Source: DASQYE01 sp036389315
GTDB lineage: Bacteria > Acidobacteriota > Blastocatellia > Pyrinomonadales > Pyrinomonadaceae
Direction: 5' to 3'
Assembly (NCBI GenBank): GCA_036389315.1
Contig: DASVQF010000042.1
Span: 1 to 64,000 of the forward strand
Length of the DNA: 64,000 nucleotides
Part shown: positions 55,577-64,000 of the stretch, piece after piece
How the letters are laid out: every line of letters begins with the position of its first letter
Numbering within the stretch: the stretch's first letter is position 1
Notes under the pieces: model-generated
Seen by the model: the letters and a program-made list of their open reading frames with translations, nothing else
Told to the model about the DNA's origin: nothing
Database searches by the model: none
Program-made: the position numbers and the translations under genes

Positions 55577-55606
55577 CACTAAACAAAACGTATCTTTCGT
55601 TTAGTG
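55577..55606. promoter_or_regulatory. Inverted repeat in divergent promoter region
   Basis: CACTAAAC and GTTTAGTG (perfect 8-bp arms, 14-base centre) lie between the HNH gene on the minus strand and the integrase on the plus strand. An operator shared by both genes is a reasonable guess. Confidence 0.45.
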
Positions 55607-55639
55607 TTTTGTTGAAGCTGAGAAAAGAGGTCCAGAAGA

Positions 55640-56707
55640 ATGCCCAGCAACGCGACCGCGCTCGTCCCACAAAAAGCTACACGAAAGAATTCCGGGGCCG
55701 TTATCCGGGTTCCGGAGCAGATCCCGGACACGGTCTCGTGGTGGGCCGAGCAGTATTTTCAGTTCGAGGTCACGACCAGTTCTTCGTCCCGGAAGGTGCA
55801 GCAGCGAGACCTGGGACTCTTCGTCGAATATATGAACGTGGTGGAGAAGACCGACCGGAGGATTAACTGGTCGCCACGGCTGTCAAAGGCCTTTCAGGAG
55901 TATCTGAAGAATGCGGTGATTGATGGCAAGCGTCACTGGTCCGACCGCTCGATCAACAGGATCATGGCGCACCTGAAGACCTTTGCCAGGTGGATTCACA
56001 AGCTCAGAGCCTTCCCGCTGGGCAATCCGATGGAGAAGATCAAGCTTCAGGCGCTAGGCACGGGCCTTGAGGTGGAGCGGGCGCTGACGCCGGCGGAACG
56101 CCGTAAGGTTTTAGACGCTGCTGACCTGTTGGTGGAGATCGGAGGGCGCTCGCGCGATCGGAGCCGTTACAGAGGCACGGAGCGGCCAAAGCGCAAGGGT
56201 TATAGGGCGCTCCGCAACCGCGCGATCATCTACACGCTGATCGAGACCGGGATGCGACGGGCCGCGGCGATCAAGGTTGACGTGGATGATATTGATTTCA
56301 AAAAGAAGACGGTCACTGTCGAAGAGAAGGGCAGGGTGAGTCATAGCTATCAGATCAGCAACGAGGGCCTCCAGGCTATCAAGGACTATCTGGAACGCGA
56401 GCGGCCCCAAGATAATGAGAAGTGGCGCTCGCCGGCGCTGTTTCTCTCTCCCTCAACGAATCCGAACGGCAATGGCCGCCTGACGGTCAAAGTCATCAAT
56501 GATGTCTGGAATGAGGTCGCGGAGATCGCCGGTGTGGAGGGTAAGACCCCGCACTCAGCCCGGCATGCTATGGGCAAGCATATAATGGAAAAAACAGGTA
56601 ATATTGCTGCCATACAGCGGCAACTCGGCCATAAAAATGCTGCGTATTCTATGCAGTATTCACGCATCACGGCTGACGAATTGCGCGACGTGATAAATGA
56701 TAGGTAA
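55640..56707 (+). CDS. Tyrosine recombinase/integrase (XerC-like)
   Basis: 355 residues with a full active site: Arg in IETGMRRAAAI, Lys in VEEKGRVSH, HxxR in HSARHAMGKHI, His in LGHKNAAYS and Tyr in MQYSRITADEL. An N-terminal SAM-like core-binding domain precedes it. Such integrases carry genomic islands; this one sits between the copper genes and the conflict system, so it may have brought either. Confidence 0.92.
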   Translation: MPSNATALVPQKATRKNSGAVIRVPEQIPDTVSWWAEQYFQFEVTTSSSSRKVQQRDLGLFVEYMNVVEKTDRRINWSPRLSKAFQEYLKNAVIDGKRHWSDRSINRIMAHLKTFARWIHKLRAFPLGNPMEKIKLQALGTGLEVERALTPAERRKVLDAADLLVEIGGRSRDRSRYRGTERPKRKGYRALRNRAIIYTLIETGMRRAAAIKVDVDDIDFKKKTVTVEEKGRVSHSYQISNEGLQAIKDYLERERPQDNEKWRSPALFLSPSTNPNGNGRLTVKVINDVWNEVAEIAGVEGKTPHSARHAMGKHIMEKTGNIAAIQRQLGHKNAAYSMQYSRITADELRDVINDR

Positions 56708-57065
56708 GCCCACACCTTCAGAACTTCTCACAAAATAAATTTGCTGGCGACCAAATAGTCTATGAAGTTCAAGAACGAAAATTTATACAAAGCGATGAGG
56801 GCTTATGTCTCTGCGGACATAGATGGATGTGTATAGATCCATTATTGATTCCGTTCTATTAGTTAGTTCAATTCTCTCTTTCTTGATAGCTGTCATAATC
56901 TTCGTTCGGGGCAAAACAGCATGAAGGACAACCTGAAATAAGTAAAACCAAATGTCTATATCCCAAGAACGAAGCTATGAGAAATAGTTGACACGTCAGC
57001 GCCTGGCACTGCCCACGCTGGTGTTATACTAAAGATTGACCTCGTACCTATTCTTAAACGGCAGC
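56708..57065. other. Gene-free stretch before the TIR gene
   Basis: About 360 bases with no credible gene. It ends with a possible -10 box (TATACT at about 57027) before the TIR operon. I see no clear -35 partner or repeat. Confidence 0.4.
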
Positions 57066-58241
57066 ATGATTATAACTCCCAAACGATTCCGCGTAGCCTT
57101 CTCGTTCTCAGGTGAGAAGAGAGAGTTCGTCGCCCAAGTGGCGAGCCTTCTCTCCAAGCGCTTTGGTGAAGCTGCGATCCTGTACGATAAGTATCATGAA
57201 GCGGAGTTTGCTCGTAGAGATCTGGCTTTTTACCTGCCAGATCTGTACCACAAAAACTCAGATTTGATAGTTGTAGTGCTTTCTGCGGACTATGAAGACA
57301 AAGAGTGGTGCGGCCTGGAATGGGCAGCAACATTTGATCTGCTCAAGCAACGTAAAGACGATGAAGTCATGTTGTGTCGGTTCAATCATGCAAACGCTAG
57401 GGGGCTGTTTTCATCAGCGGGCTTCGTAGAACTCGATTCTAAAACACCAAATGAAGCCGCCGAACTCATTTTACAGCGACTTGCTATCAATGAAGGCAAG
57501 TCCAAGATTTACTATTTGGATAAAGCGAGCAAGCAGACTTTTAGTCCTTCCAATTTAAACTACAACTTGTTTGAACCCTGTCGCTTCGATTTAGACAATT
57601 TGACAGAGAAAAGTATGAAAACAATCATAGCTCGAAACGGTTTAATTGGATTTGCACTTTACTGCCATTCACTCACTCTTCTCAGACAATGCTGCCAGCG
57701 ATTCAAACTTGAATTGGGGCGCAGCAACATATCAGTAAGAGATCCATTTGTTATTGATCCTAAATTCAGACCTGTAGAGATAGGAGTAAAGGATGTACTA
57801 AGGTACAGAAAGTTGCTGGAAGTGCAACATGTTTTACTGGCTGTACAAATATCTGATGAAGAGACAGCCAAACTGTTCTGGTCAAGCCTCAAAGAAGAAC
57901 TATCTGGAGATATCAGACATAAGCTAATCATCCTATTAGCAGTAAGTGCAGACTGCTCCTTTCCAGAGGGGACAGTAGCTCTTGAGACTCCGATGTTCGA
58001 ACCTGTTCATGCGTACAGATGGGTTCGAGAGATAGTTAGCGCAATGAAGTGGCCAGAAGATTTCATTGAATTTTGGGTGGATAGTATGATCACCGAATGC
58101 GGATCAGAGTCTACCGAATTATTTCCCGACCATGTATACATACATTTGGATGAAACTACAAAATTCATTCGAAGTAATTCAGATGTATCAGACTTCCGAG
58201 CCGAACTCAAGAGACGAGAGCACATCTATGTCGCGTCATGA
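57066..58241 (+). CDS. TIR-domain protein (conflict-system effector)
   Basis: 391 residues from the ATG at 57066; an earlier TTG start adds a stretch without support. Residues 1-145 form a TIR domain: RFRVAFSFSGEKREFVAQV, LYDKYHEAEFARRD, then VVVLSADYEDKEWCGLEWAA with the WCxxE Glu expected for NAD-cleaving TIRs. The remaining 245 residues have no family I can name; their pattern (YRKLLEVQHVLLAVQISDEE, VHAYRWVREIVSAMKW) recalls inactive-STAND-type regulatory regions. It overlaps the MoxR gene by 14 bases, so expression is coupled. Confidence 0.82.
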   Translation: MIITPKRFRVAFSFSGEKREFVAQVASLLSKRFGEAAILYDKYHEAEFARRDLAFYLPDLYHKNSDLIVVVLSADYEDKEWCGLEWAATFDLLKQRKDDEVMLCRFNHANARGLFSSAGFVELDSKTPNEAAELILQRLAINEGKSKIYYLDKASKQTFSPSNLNYNLFEPCRFDLDNLTEKSMKTIIARNGLIGFALYCHSLTLLRQCCQRFKLELGRSNISVRDPFVIDPKFRPVEIGVKDVLRYRKLLEVQHVLLAVQISDEETAKLFWSSLKEELSGDIRHKLIILLAVSADCSFPEGTVALETPMFEPVHAYRWVREIVSAMKWPEDFIEFWVDSMITECGSESTELFPDHVYIHLDETTKFIRSNSDVSDFRAELKRREHIYVAS

Positions 58242-59217
58242 AATTGATACTTCGGTAAGCCTTCTTCGGGAAGCTTACGACAATCTTCCCACCAAGCAGG
58301 AGATAGACGTTGTAGAGGTCGCTGCTAATGGACACTCCAGAGTGGTTAAGCAGATAGTAGAGAAAGAACCATATGAGCCTGATAGTGATTTAGTGGATGC
58401 CGTTAATTTGTCAATTGCGCTAGGACGGCCCCTCCTTTTACAAGGCGAGCCTGGCTGCGGTAAGACGCGTCTGGCCTATGCCGTAGCATATGCGTTAAAG
58501 CTTCCGATTGAGGAGGGATACGTCAAGTCAACCAGTCGCGGGCAAGACTTGCTCTACAGTTATGACGCGGTTAACCGTCTTTATGATGTTCAACTTGGTG
58601 CTTCCGGCCCCCGCGATAAAAATAACAATCCGCGCTGTCAGCAGATAGAGAATTATATAATGTTGGGCCCGCTCGGACGCGCAATTGCCCGTGGAGACCT
58701 TCGGAATGAACGACCGCAACGTTCAGTTGTGCTTATCGATGAAATAGACAAAGCGGATTTCGATTTTCCTAATGATCTTCTACTTGAGCTAGATCGCCTA
58801 GAGTTCCGCGTTGCTGAAGCACCGGAGATACGCTTTAAGGCTGGCGCGCGCTCCGACCTCCGGCCCATTGTCATTGTCACGCACAACGAGGAAAGCGAGC
58901 TGCCAGCGGCATTCCTCCGCCGCTGCATATTCCACTATCTTGAATTTCCGGCAAGCGAAATACAGTTGAAACAAATACTGGAGCTTCACCACCCCAACAA
59001 CGAAAAACTAAGTCAGAGAGCAATCGCGGTCATATTAAGGCTGAGGGAATTAAAGCTCCAGAAGAAACCGGGCCTCAGCGAGCTGATCGACTGGGTGGGA
59101 TATATGGCTGCGATGAACACTCCCGTCGAAGAGCTTCTAACCTTGCCGTACGCGGACATTCTTTTAAAGAATCACAGCGACCAACTTGCTGCCAGGCAAG
59201 AATTGAATAGAGAGTAA
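58228..59217 (+). CDS. MoxR-family AAA+ ATPase
   Basis: 329 residues from the ATG at 58228 inside the end of the TIR gene. Walker A is GEPGCGKTRLAYA, Walker B VVLIDEIDKADFDFP, sensor-1 IVTHNEESELPAAFLRRC. The DLLYSYDAVNRL segment and LDRLEF match MoxR proteins, which usually act as chaperones with vWA partners. The vWA gene starts 8 bases downstream. It should supply the ATP-driven switch of the system. Confidence 0.93.
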   Translation: MSRHEIDTSVSLLREAYDNLPTKQEIDVVEVAANGHSRVVKQIVEKEPYEPDSDLVDAVNLSIALGRPLLLQGEPGCGKTRLAYAVAYALKLPIEEGYVKSTSRGQDLLYSYDAVNRLYDVQLGASGPRDKNNNPRCQQIENYIMLGPLGRAIARGDLRNERPQRSVVLIDEIDKADFDFPNDLLLELDRLEFRVAEAPEIRFKAGARSDLRPIVIVTHNEESELPAAFLRRCIFHYLEFPASEIQLKQILELHHPNNEKLSQRAIAVILRLRELKLQKKPGLSELIDWVGYMAAMNTPVEELLTLPYADILLKNHSDQLAARQELNRE

Positions 59218-59224
59218 TCAGGCA

Positions 59225-60400
59225 GTGGAACAAAACTCGCCTCTCTACAACTTATTCGTCCGGTTACGCCGTCGCCGATTCCTTCTTGGAGTGGAGGATT
59301 ACTTCGCGCTGAAACGGGCGATGAGGCTCGGGTTCGGCTGGTCTTCAAGGGAAACTTTACGTAATCTTTGTTGCTTACTATGGGCGAAATCCAATTCCGA
59401 GCGGGAGCTTCTGAAATCACTCTTCGATCAACTTGGGCTGCCGGATTGGGATTTGAGTCGAGACATCTCATTGGCAAAGCCTACGACTGAAAGCGAGAAT
59501 AAAGACCTAAGCGGAAGTGAAGAACCAGCGCAAGAAGGTTCGAACGTGCAGGGCCTAGACATTGATGAGCAAGTTCCGGCCACACTACCCAAGCGAGGCT
59601 TGCCACCAATTGATCTAGAGGGGATACGCTTACCTAGTAAATCATTTGTTTTTGTCCCACACTTCCCATTAACATCTCGTGATGTAGCCCAACGGTGGAG
59701 GTATGTTCGGGAATCTGAGCTGTCCGGCCCTTTAGAGGAAGTTGACATAAAGGCGACGATCGCTCTGCGCTGTCGCCAAGGTTTACCTGGCCCTATTGTC
59801 CTTAGACCGCGAAAGCGAAAGACCTCCCACCTACTTCTGCTGGTTGACCAGCAAGGCTCAATGGCTCCATTTCATAAGTTCGTTGAAATAGTATGGGACA
59901 CTATTAAAAGGTCGGCTCGATCAGGAGACGTGGCGGTTTATTACTTCCACGATGTACCAGTAGAAGGCGCTGACGACAGGATATTAGCCTCAGTGGGAGG
60001 TCAACCGTTCCCCGTTCTTGATGATGTCTTAGATCAGATCGCTCCCTTGGACAGTGGATATGTCTACGAAGACAGGGAACTTCTATCCCCCATACCTCTT
60101 CCAGAAGTATTGCAAACCATTGGCAAGGGTGCCAATGTGGTCTTTTTGAGCGACGCGGGGGCCGCCCGCCGCCACTACGATCTACAAAGGTTACTTGATA
60201 CCGTTGCCTTCATAAAGGTTCTTCGGAACTATAATCAGCGATGTGTCTGGCTCAACCCATTGCCTGTTTCTTCTTGGAGCGGGACTACGGCGGAACAGAT
60301 CGCCCGCTACGTATCTATGTTCGCTTTAGATAGCCATGGCCTTCAACGTGCCACTACTGTTTTACTCGGGAAGCGTCGTCCTGTCGAGAACTCTTTATGA
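59225..60400 (+). CDS. vWA-domain protein with SAV_2336-like N-terminus
   Basis: 391 residues from a GTG. The N-terminal region (LGVEDYFALKRAMRLGFGW...LRNLCCLLWAKSNSERELL) resembles the SAV_2336 N-terminal domain found in vWA partners of MoxR conflict systems. A disordered acidic linker leads to a vWA domain (HLLLLVDQQGSMAPFHKFVE). The metal-site motif reads DQQGS instead of DxSxS, so metal binding may be weakened. It overlaps the next gene by ATGA. Confidence 0.82.
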   Translation: MEQNSPLYNLFVRLRRRRFLLGVEDYFALKRAMRLGFGWSSRETLRNLCCLLWAKSNSERELLKSLFDQLGLPDWDLSRDISLAKPTTESENKDLSGSEEPAQEGSNVQGLDIDEQVPATLPKRGLPPIDLEGIRLPSKSFVFVPHFPLTSRDVAQRWRYVRESELSGPLEEVDIKATIALRCRQGLPGPIVLRPRKRKTSHLLLLVDQQGSMAPFHKFVEIVWDTIKRSARSGDVAVYYFHDVPVEGADDRILASVGGQPFPVLDDVLDQIAPLDSGYVYEDRELLSPIPLPEVLQTIGKGANVVFLSDAGAARRHYDLQRLLDTVAFIKVLRNYNQRCVWLNPLPVSSWSGTTAEQIARYVSMFALDSHGLQRATTVLLGKRRPVENSL

Positions 60401-61902
60401 GCTATACGGATAATCCAGAGAAGCTGGTAAAAGGAACGGCTAAGACCTTTCTCGCTTCTTTTGGCGAAGGTGCATTGCATCTGGCCTGTCACGCCGCCGT
60501 TCCGGTAGTCCTTAGCCCAGAGCTGCTTCATCTGCTACGCGTCAACTTTTTTCTAGATACTCCTGAACCGCTCCCCTACATGGTCGAATCAGACATATTG
60601 CTATCCCCATTGTGTAACGAGATCGGCGACAACCTCTACGAAATCCCGCCTGATATTCGAGATATTCTGCTCAGAGAGCTAGCAACGACACCTGCTTACG
60701 GGGAGCAGCGCATCCACGAGATAGCGGCTCTTCTTTTTCAGTACAGCAAACGCTTCTCACCGTGGCAGAACAATCAAACATTGGAGAGAGGGCAGCAGCT
60801 TACTGCCTTCAACTTTCTCGACTCGCAAAGCGCAAAAAAATGGCTCGAAGCGTCGGAAGAAGACTCTCATTCGGCTGCTCTAAGCGAGCGCGAATGGTTC
60901 ATTGCGATGCGCGCGGAGCTACTGAAACTTGACGCGGTGTTTAGTGAACCGCAGGATTTTAAGACCAATGCGACGGGGGAACTCGAAACTCCTTTTACCG
61001 AAGCGCCGGTGCACACCATCGAACCGCTTCAGTTTCCCTTTAACCAGAGGCCCTTTTCCAGATACGAGCCAATAGAGAAGCGCGTTGAAGATGCGCGCGT
61101 CCTCATCATTGACGATTTGCTGCGCAACGAAGATGACATTTCGGATGTCGCGCGGCGTGAATGGGGACGCAACATCCCCAATGAGCTACAGCGTGAACGT
61201 AGGGTCGCGGCTCTCGACATCGAAACTATTCACAACAATATTTCCCGGCTCGTGAAGCGCCCCACCATCCACGTTGGGCATCTATCGGAAATCGCCGAGG
61301 CGGCCCGGAAGTTCCGTCCTAACGCGATTATCCTGAGCGGCACGGTGCGCGACTTCGACTTTTACAAACCCGAACTCATTGAAAGCTTCGGCAGCTTTAT
61401 TCGCACGACCACAATTCCTGTACTAGCCATTGGCGGCGGACACCAGCTCGTTGGCCTGAGTTTCGGCGCTCGTGTGCTCACGCTCGACTACCTGGAGCCG
61501 CGCGAACGACGAGAGAAACGGCAGTTTGAATATCAGTATCGTTTCATGCGCATCACCGACCCGGAAGACCCCATCTTCCACGGCATCAATGACGAGAGCA
61601 CGGGCATCTGGGAGGACTACACTACAGGGCCACGCATTATTCGCGCCTGGCAGAATCACGGGCTACAACTCGACCGTGTCCCTGAAGGGTTCAAGCTTCT
61701 TGTGACTTCCTATCTCTGCCGCAATCAGATGATGGTCAAGCGCACCGACGGCCAACTCATCTATACGACACAATTTCACCCCGAAAAATCCTTCGAGGAT
61801 TGGAACAAGAATCGCACGCGCTGGGAACACCAAAACGAATCTCGCGACGGCCGTATCCTCTTCGAGAACTTCCTCATCCAAGCACTGGCACACCGCGTTT
61901 GA
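60397..61902 (+). CDS. Conflict-system N-terminal domain fused to a GATase1-like domain lacking catalytic Cys
   Basis: 501 residues. Residues 15-130 (FGEGALHLACHAAVPVVLSP...VESDILLSPLCNEIGDNLYEI) match a domain I know from cyanobacterial MoxR/vWA-linked proteins, where it is fused to formylglycine-generating-enzyme or other modules. Residues about 230-500 form a class I glutamine amidotransferase fold (RVLIIDD, PNAIILSGTVRDFD, VLAIGGGHQLVG, TQFHPEKS). The nucleophile position of GICxGHQ is Gly346, while His461 and Glu463 remain. The domain is probably a ligand-binding or scaffolding module. It is the last gene of the operon. Confidence 0.72.
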   Translation: MSYTDNPEKLVKGTAKTFLASFGEGALHLACHAAVPVVLSPELLHLLRVNFFLDTPEPLPYMVESDILLSPLCNEIGDNLYEIPPDIRDILLRELATTPAYGEQRIHEIAALLFQYSKRFSPWQNNQTLERGQQLTAFNFLDSQSAKKWLEASEEDSHSAALSEREWFIAMRAELLKLDAVFSEPQDFKTNATGELETPFTEAPVHTIEPLQFPFNQRPFSRYEPIEKRVEDARVLIIDDLLRNEDDISDVARREWGRNIPNELQRERRVAALDIETIHNNISRLVKRPTIHVGHLSEIAEAARKFRPNAIILSGTVRDFDFYKPELIESFGSFIRTTTIPVLAIGGGHQLVGLSFGARVLTLDYLEPRERREKRQFEYQYRFMRITDPEDPIFHGINDESTGIWEDYTTGPRIIRAWQNHGLQLDRVPEGFKLLVTSYLCRNQMMVKRTDGQLIYTTQFHPEKSFEDWNKNRTRWEHQNESRDGRILFENFLIQALAHRV

Positions 61903-62268
61903 GTCATGACCGCTGCGATCAGGGGGCTGCCGGTTAATCTAACTAACGCTATCCTCGCGCTGCCGCGAAGCACTTGGCCACCCATGACCATTTGCCGACT
62001 TTGTTGGCCCTAATACGAGTCTACATTCAATCGGTTTTTACCTAGAGTAATAATGCGCTTCCCCGGAACGCCTCAAATGGAACTGATTAGCTAACTAGAT
62101 TCGTCCAAGGGGGAACTTTGGAGGCCCTCCCGCACGTGGACCCTCATTCCAGCTCATATAATATTTTACGAAGGGGTATTGACACTGAATGTAAAATATT
62201 TTACACTGAATCGGCATGTAAAATATTTTACCTGGTTACTGATGTTAAATGGATTCGGGAGCAAATGG
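61903..62268. other. Intergenic region with toxin-antitoxin promoter
   Basis: No gene recognised. It holds a promoter-like pair (TTGACA at 62179 and TACACT 17 bp later) and two copies of the palindrome GTAAAATATTTTAC. Confidence 0.55.
62191..62232. promoter_or_regulatory. Two copies of palindrome GTAAAATATTTTAC
   Basis: The 14-bp perfect palindrome occurs twice, about 28 bp from start to start, and a partial third (ATAATATTTTAC) lies near 62157. The first overlaps the promoter spacer, the second lies just downstream. The MqsA-like antitoxin with its HTH is the likely binder, giving autorepression. Confidence 0.7.
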
Positions 62269-62604
62269 ATGGAAAAGAAGGGACCGCAGAATCGACGCGG
62301 CAGACGCCGGCTCCGGATTATCAAGGCATTGGTCGCATCAAGGAAATATCAGTATTCGGCAAAGGTTCAGAATCTTATCCAGGAAGGCTATTTCGATCTG
62401 GAAGATATGGAACGTTGTATCCTCAGCGCGAGCGTCATTCAAAAAGTAGAGCTGGATGAACTCGGAACGTCGGTTGATGGGTATAAATATACGATCATTG
62501 GCCTAGATGCTGAAGGATTGAGCTTTTACACGTGTGGAAAACTAATTCGCAATGAGGAGTCGCAAGAATTCTATTTCTTCATAACAGCTCATGAACAACA
62601 TTGA
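62269..62604 (+). CDS. DUF4258 toxin (MqsR/RelE-like)
   Basis: 111 residues from the ATG at 62269, which has GGGAG 7 bases upstream; the longer frame runs back through the operator palindromes and is not real. The core KVQNLIQEGYFDLEDMERCI and KYTIIGLDAEGLSFYTCGKL fit DUF4258, a barnase/RelE-like RNase-toxin family. A basic N-terminus (RRGRRRLRIIK) precedes it. It is followed by an MqsA-like antitoxin. Confidence 0.72.
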   Translation: MEKKGPQNRRGRRRLRIIKALVASRKYQYSAKVQNLIQEGYFDLEDMERCILSASVIQKVELDELGTSVDGYKYTIIGLDAEGLSFYTCGKLIRNEESQEFYFFITAHEQH

Positions 62605-62629
62605 GAAGCACAATGAAAGGGGAACTGCT

Positions 62630-63469
62630 ATGCAAGCGGTTTCATTTGGCTACAAATGTCAAGAGTGTGGTCAAGGCAAAGTTCTGGAGAAAGTTTTTCC
62701 CGAATACCAGACTAAGGTGAAAGGCTATCCTCTGACAGTAAAGGACGCTCGCATTGGCGTTTGCGATCGATGCGGCGCGCAACATTTCGACGCAAATGAA
62801 ACGGTGCGCTGGAGAACCCTGTTCGAAGAAAAGCAAGCCGGGTCTTACCTCCAGCCCGCGGACATCCGTAACCTTCAGAAGCGGCTTGGCCTATCAATGG
62901 AACAATTCGCTACCTTGCTGGGAAGCACGCGGCAATCACTATACAATTGGCAGCGGCCTGATCGCTCGGTCCCACAATCGCGTATGGCTGATCTCTTTAT
63001 GCGCATGGTTCGCGAGTCGCACCGTGTGGGAGAGATAAATGTTCTAGATTTCCTGACATCTGAAGCGGCGAAACTGGGGTTCGATCTAAAAGTCTCGCCG
63101 AAGCCAAAATCTGTTGCGCCTATTGTGATGTTCCCTCATAAGACTTTACTGGGGCAGCTACCTAGCGACTCGGCACAAACTCCGGCGCTTGCCGCAGACA
63201 GTGATGCTCTGCCAGAAATGGTGGTTTTGGTATCAGAGCCTGATCAGGAACTAAGCGCGCGTCTGTCTTATGATTTTCCAAGCGGTACTCTGAAGCTCGT
63301 GTTTTTGCAACCAGTTCCGTTTGGTGAATTTGACGCAGAAATACAATTCACCGATGGCACACACACCCCAGTTGAACGGGTAGTGATCAATGACGGCGAA
63401 GCAGTATTGCTTGCTTCAACAGAGCGTACTGAAGAAACCGTTGCTCAGGTTCGACTGTTGCCACTTTAA
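62630..63469 (+). CDS. MqsA-like antitoxin with extended C-terminus
   Basis: 279 residues from the ATG at 62630, with GAAAGGGG 7 bases upstream. The N-terminus has a zinc site (KCQECGQG and GVCDRCGAQHFD) and then an HTH (LGLSMEQFATLLGSTRQSLYNWQR), the MqsA plan. Typical MqsA has about 130 residues; this one has about 120 more C-terminal residues ending in a strand-rich module (LSARLSYDFPSGTLKLVFLQPVPF). It likely represses its own operon through the palindromes upstream. Confidence 0.8.
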   Translation: MQAVSFGYKCQECGQGKVLEKVFPEYQTKVKGYPLTVKDARIGVCDRCGAQHFDANETVRWRTLFEEKQAGSYLQPADIRNLQKRLGLSMEQFATLLGSTRQSLYNWQRPDRSVPQSRMADLFMRMVRESHRVGEINVLDFLTSEAAKLGFDLKVSPKPKSVAPIVMFPHKTLLGQLPSDSAQTPALAADSDALPEMVVLVSEPDQELSARLSYDFPSGTLKLVFLQPVPFGEFDAEIQFTDGTHTPVERVVINDGEAVLLASTERTEETVAQVRLLPL

Positions 63470-63492
63470 CTACGGTCTATGTTAGAAAGCAA

Positions 63493-64000
63493 ATGAACCC
63501 GAAACTGAAATCACTCGCCGATAAGCTTAACGCACTTCGCCTTAGAGCAGTGGCGTCTCAAGACTCGGCGCAACTGATTAACGAAATTTACAGGGGGATT
63601 TTTAACGCAGATTTCTACCAAGAGATCTGGGACGAGCCTGTTTTACTCGCCATTCAAGATCTCATAGCACAGCATCCGCCTGCGAGATTTGCCTCGCAGC
63701 TTCAATCCATTAGCAACCGCATTGAGCAGGTGGTTGCTATTAACGACCTCTTCGCGGCATTGCTCCTGCGGTCTACAGAAGAGTTGCCAGGATCGGTGGC
63801 ACGCTGTGCGGAGCGATTAGGGGTTGGTCAGGAATTAGTCCTTATTCAAACTGACGGCACGTTAGTTAGTATTAGAAGATCAAACCTACAACCGCTAGCA
63901 AAGCTCGCGGCTGCTTTTGAAGCACTCTCGCAGCAGGTGCCCTCTATATCGGATTCACTAAAGGGATGTTTCGAGGCGGTGATCGCGCGCCAAGAGATAG
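63493..64000 (+). CDS. Helical protein of unknown function (3' partial)
   Basis: An open frame from the ATG at 63493 to the end of the window, so its 3' end is missing. The 169 visible residues are mostly helical with no recognised family. It follows the antitoxin by 23 bases on the same strand and could be a third gene of that unit. Confidence 0.5.
   Translation, partial: MNPKLKSLADKLNALRLRAVASQDSAQLINEIYRGIFNADFYQEIWDEPVLLAIQDLIAQHPPARFASQLQSISNRIEQVVAINDLFAALLLRSTEELPGSVARCAERLGVGQELVLIQTDGTLVSIRRSNLQPLAKLAAAFEALSQQVPSISDSLKGCFEAVIARQEI

Noticed and set aside
57005..57030. Sigma-54-like element (TGGCAC ... GC) before the TIR gene
   Set aside because: The -12 part lacks TTGC; the fit is no better than chance.

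Overview
The window is high-GC bacterial chromosome with an ordinary core (about 1-24 kb) and a long accessory stretch (about 24-64 kb). The gene content (PuuD-type urate oxidation, a DUF5916 outer-membrane barrel, a DUF6986 aldolase, copper genes with Met-rich exported proteins) fits a soil-type Acidobacteriota, perhaps Blastocatellia. That placement is inference from gene families, not from a marker gene.

Core, 1-24 kb. Positions 1-4710 hold a tightly packed purine-catabolism operon: xanthine dehydrogenase FAD subunit (cut by the window edge), allantoinase, allantoicase, OHCU decarboxylase, 5-hydroxyisourate hydrolase and the PuuD membrane urate oxidase. A DUF433/DUF5615 toxin-antitoxin pair follows. 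Next come a DUF6986 aldolase, a PilZ protein and a CBM9/DUF5916 barrel, all on the minus strand. A sensor kinase and OmpR-type regulator are transcribed away from the barrel across six 10-bp phased repeats. Further along are a cupin, a polytopic membrane protein, a cyclophilin, an Rrf2 regulator and an HtrA-like protease (both preceded by the same 19-bp palindrome), a K+-channel-like protein, PhzF, a SAM-hydrolase family protein, and a two-gene unit of a DUF3179 protein and a PQQ-type sugar dehydrogenase. The DUF3179 gene has an in-frame TGA at a conserved Cys position, followed by a SECIS-like hairpin.

Accessory region 1, 24-37 kb. A tRNA-Met(CAT) is followed by a phage-type integrase. Beyond it lie an excisionase-like protein, an AT-rich gene-poor segment, a large divergent tyrosine-recombinase-like protein, a RepB-type primase fused to a DUF927 ATPase, an RHH protein, XRE regulators (two intact, one remnant), a DEDDy exonuclease and a metalloprotease interrupted by TAG. 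This looks like an integrated self-replicating element with degraded cargo.

Accessory region 2, 37.4-54.8 kb. This is a metal (mainly copper) island: YnfA, a CDF transporter, an HMA-domain/outer-membrane barrel gene with a second in-frame TGA (CxxU), TlpA thioredoxin, a MerP-like protein, a His-rich exported protein, a Met-rich outer-membrane copper protein, a CopC-CopD fusion, a PCYCGC protein, a lysyl-oxidase family protein, a MerR regulator and a Cu(I) P1B-ATPase. Two near-identical MerR-type promoters with 20-bp spacers tie the regulator and ATPase to the His-rich protein gene.

Accessory region 3, 54.9-64 kb. An HNH protein and a second tyrosine integrase diverge from an inverted repeat. 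They are followed by a four-gene operon: TIR protein, MoxR AAA ATPase, vWA protein, and a protein joining an N-terminal conflict-system domain to a GATase1 domain that lacks its catalytic Cys. This is best read as an NTP-dependent conflict (defence) system. A DUF4258/MqsA-like toxin-antitoxin pair behind paired palindromes, and a gene cut by the window end, close the window.
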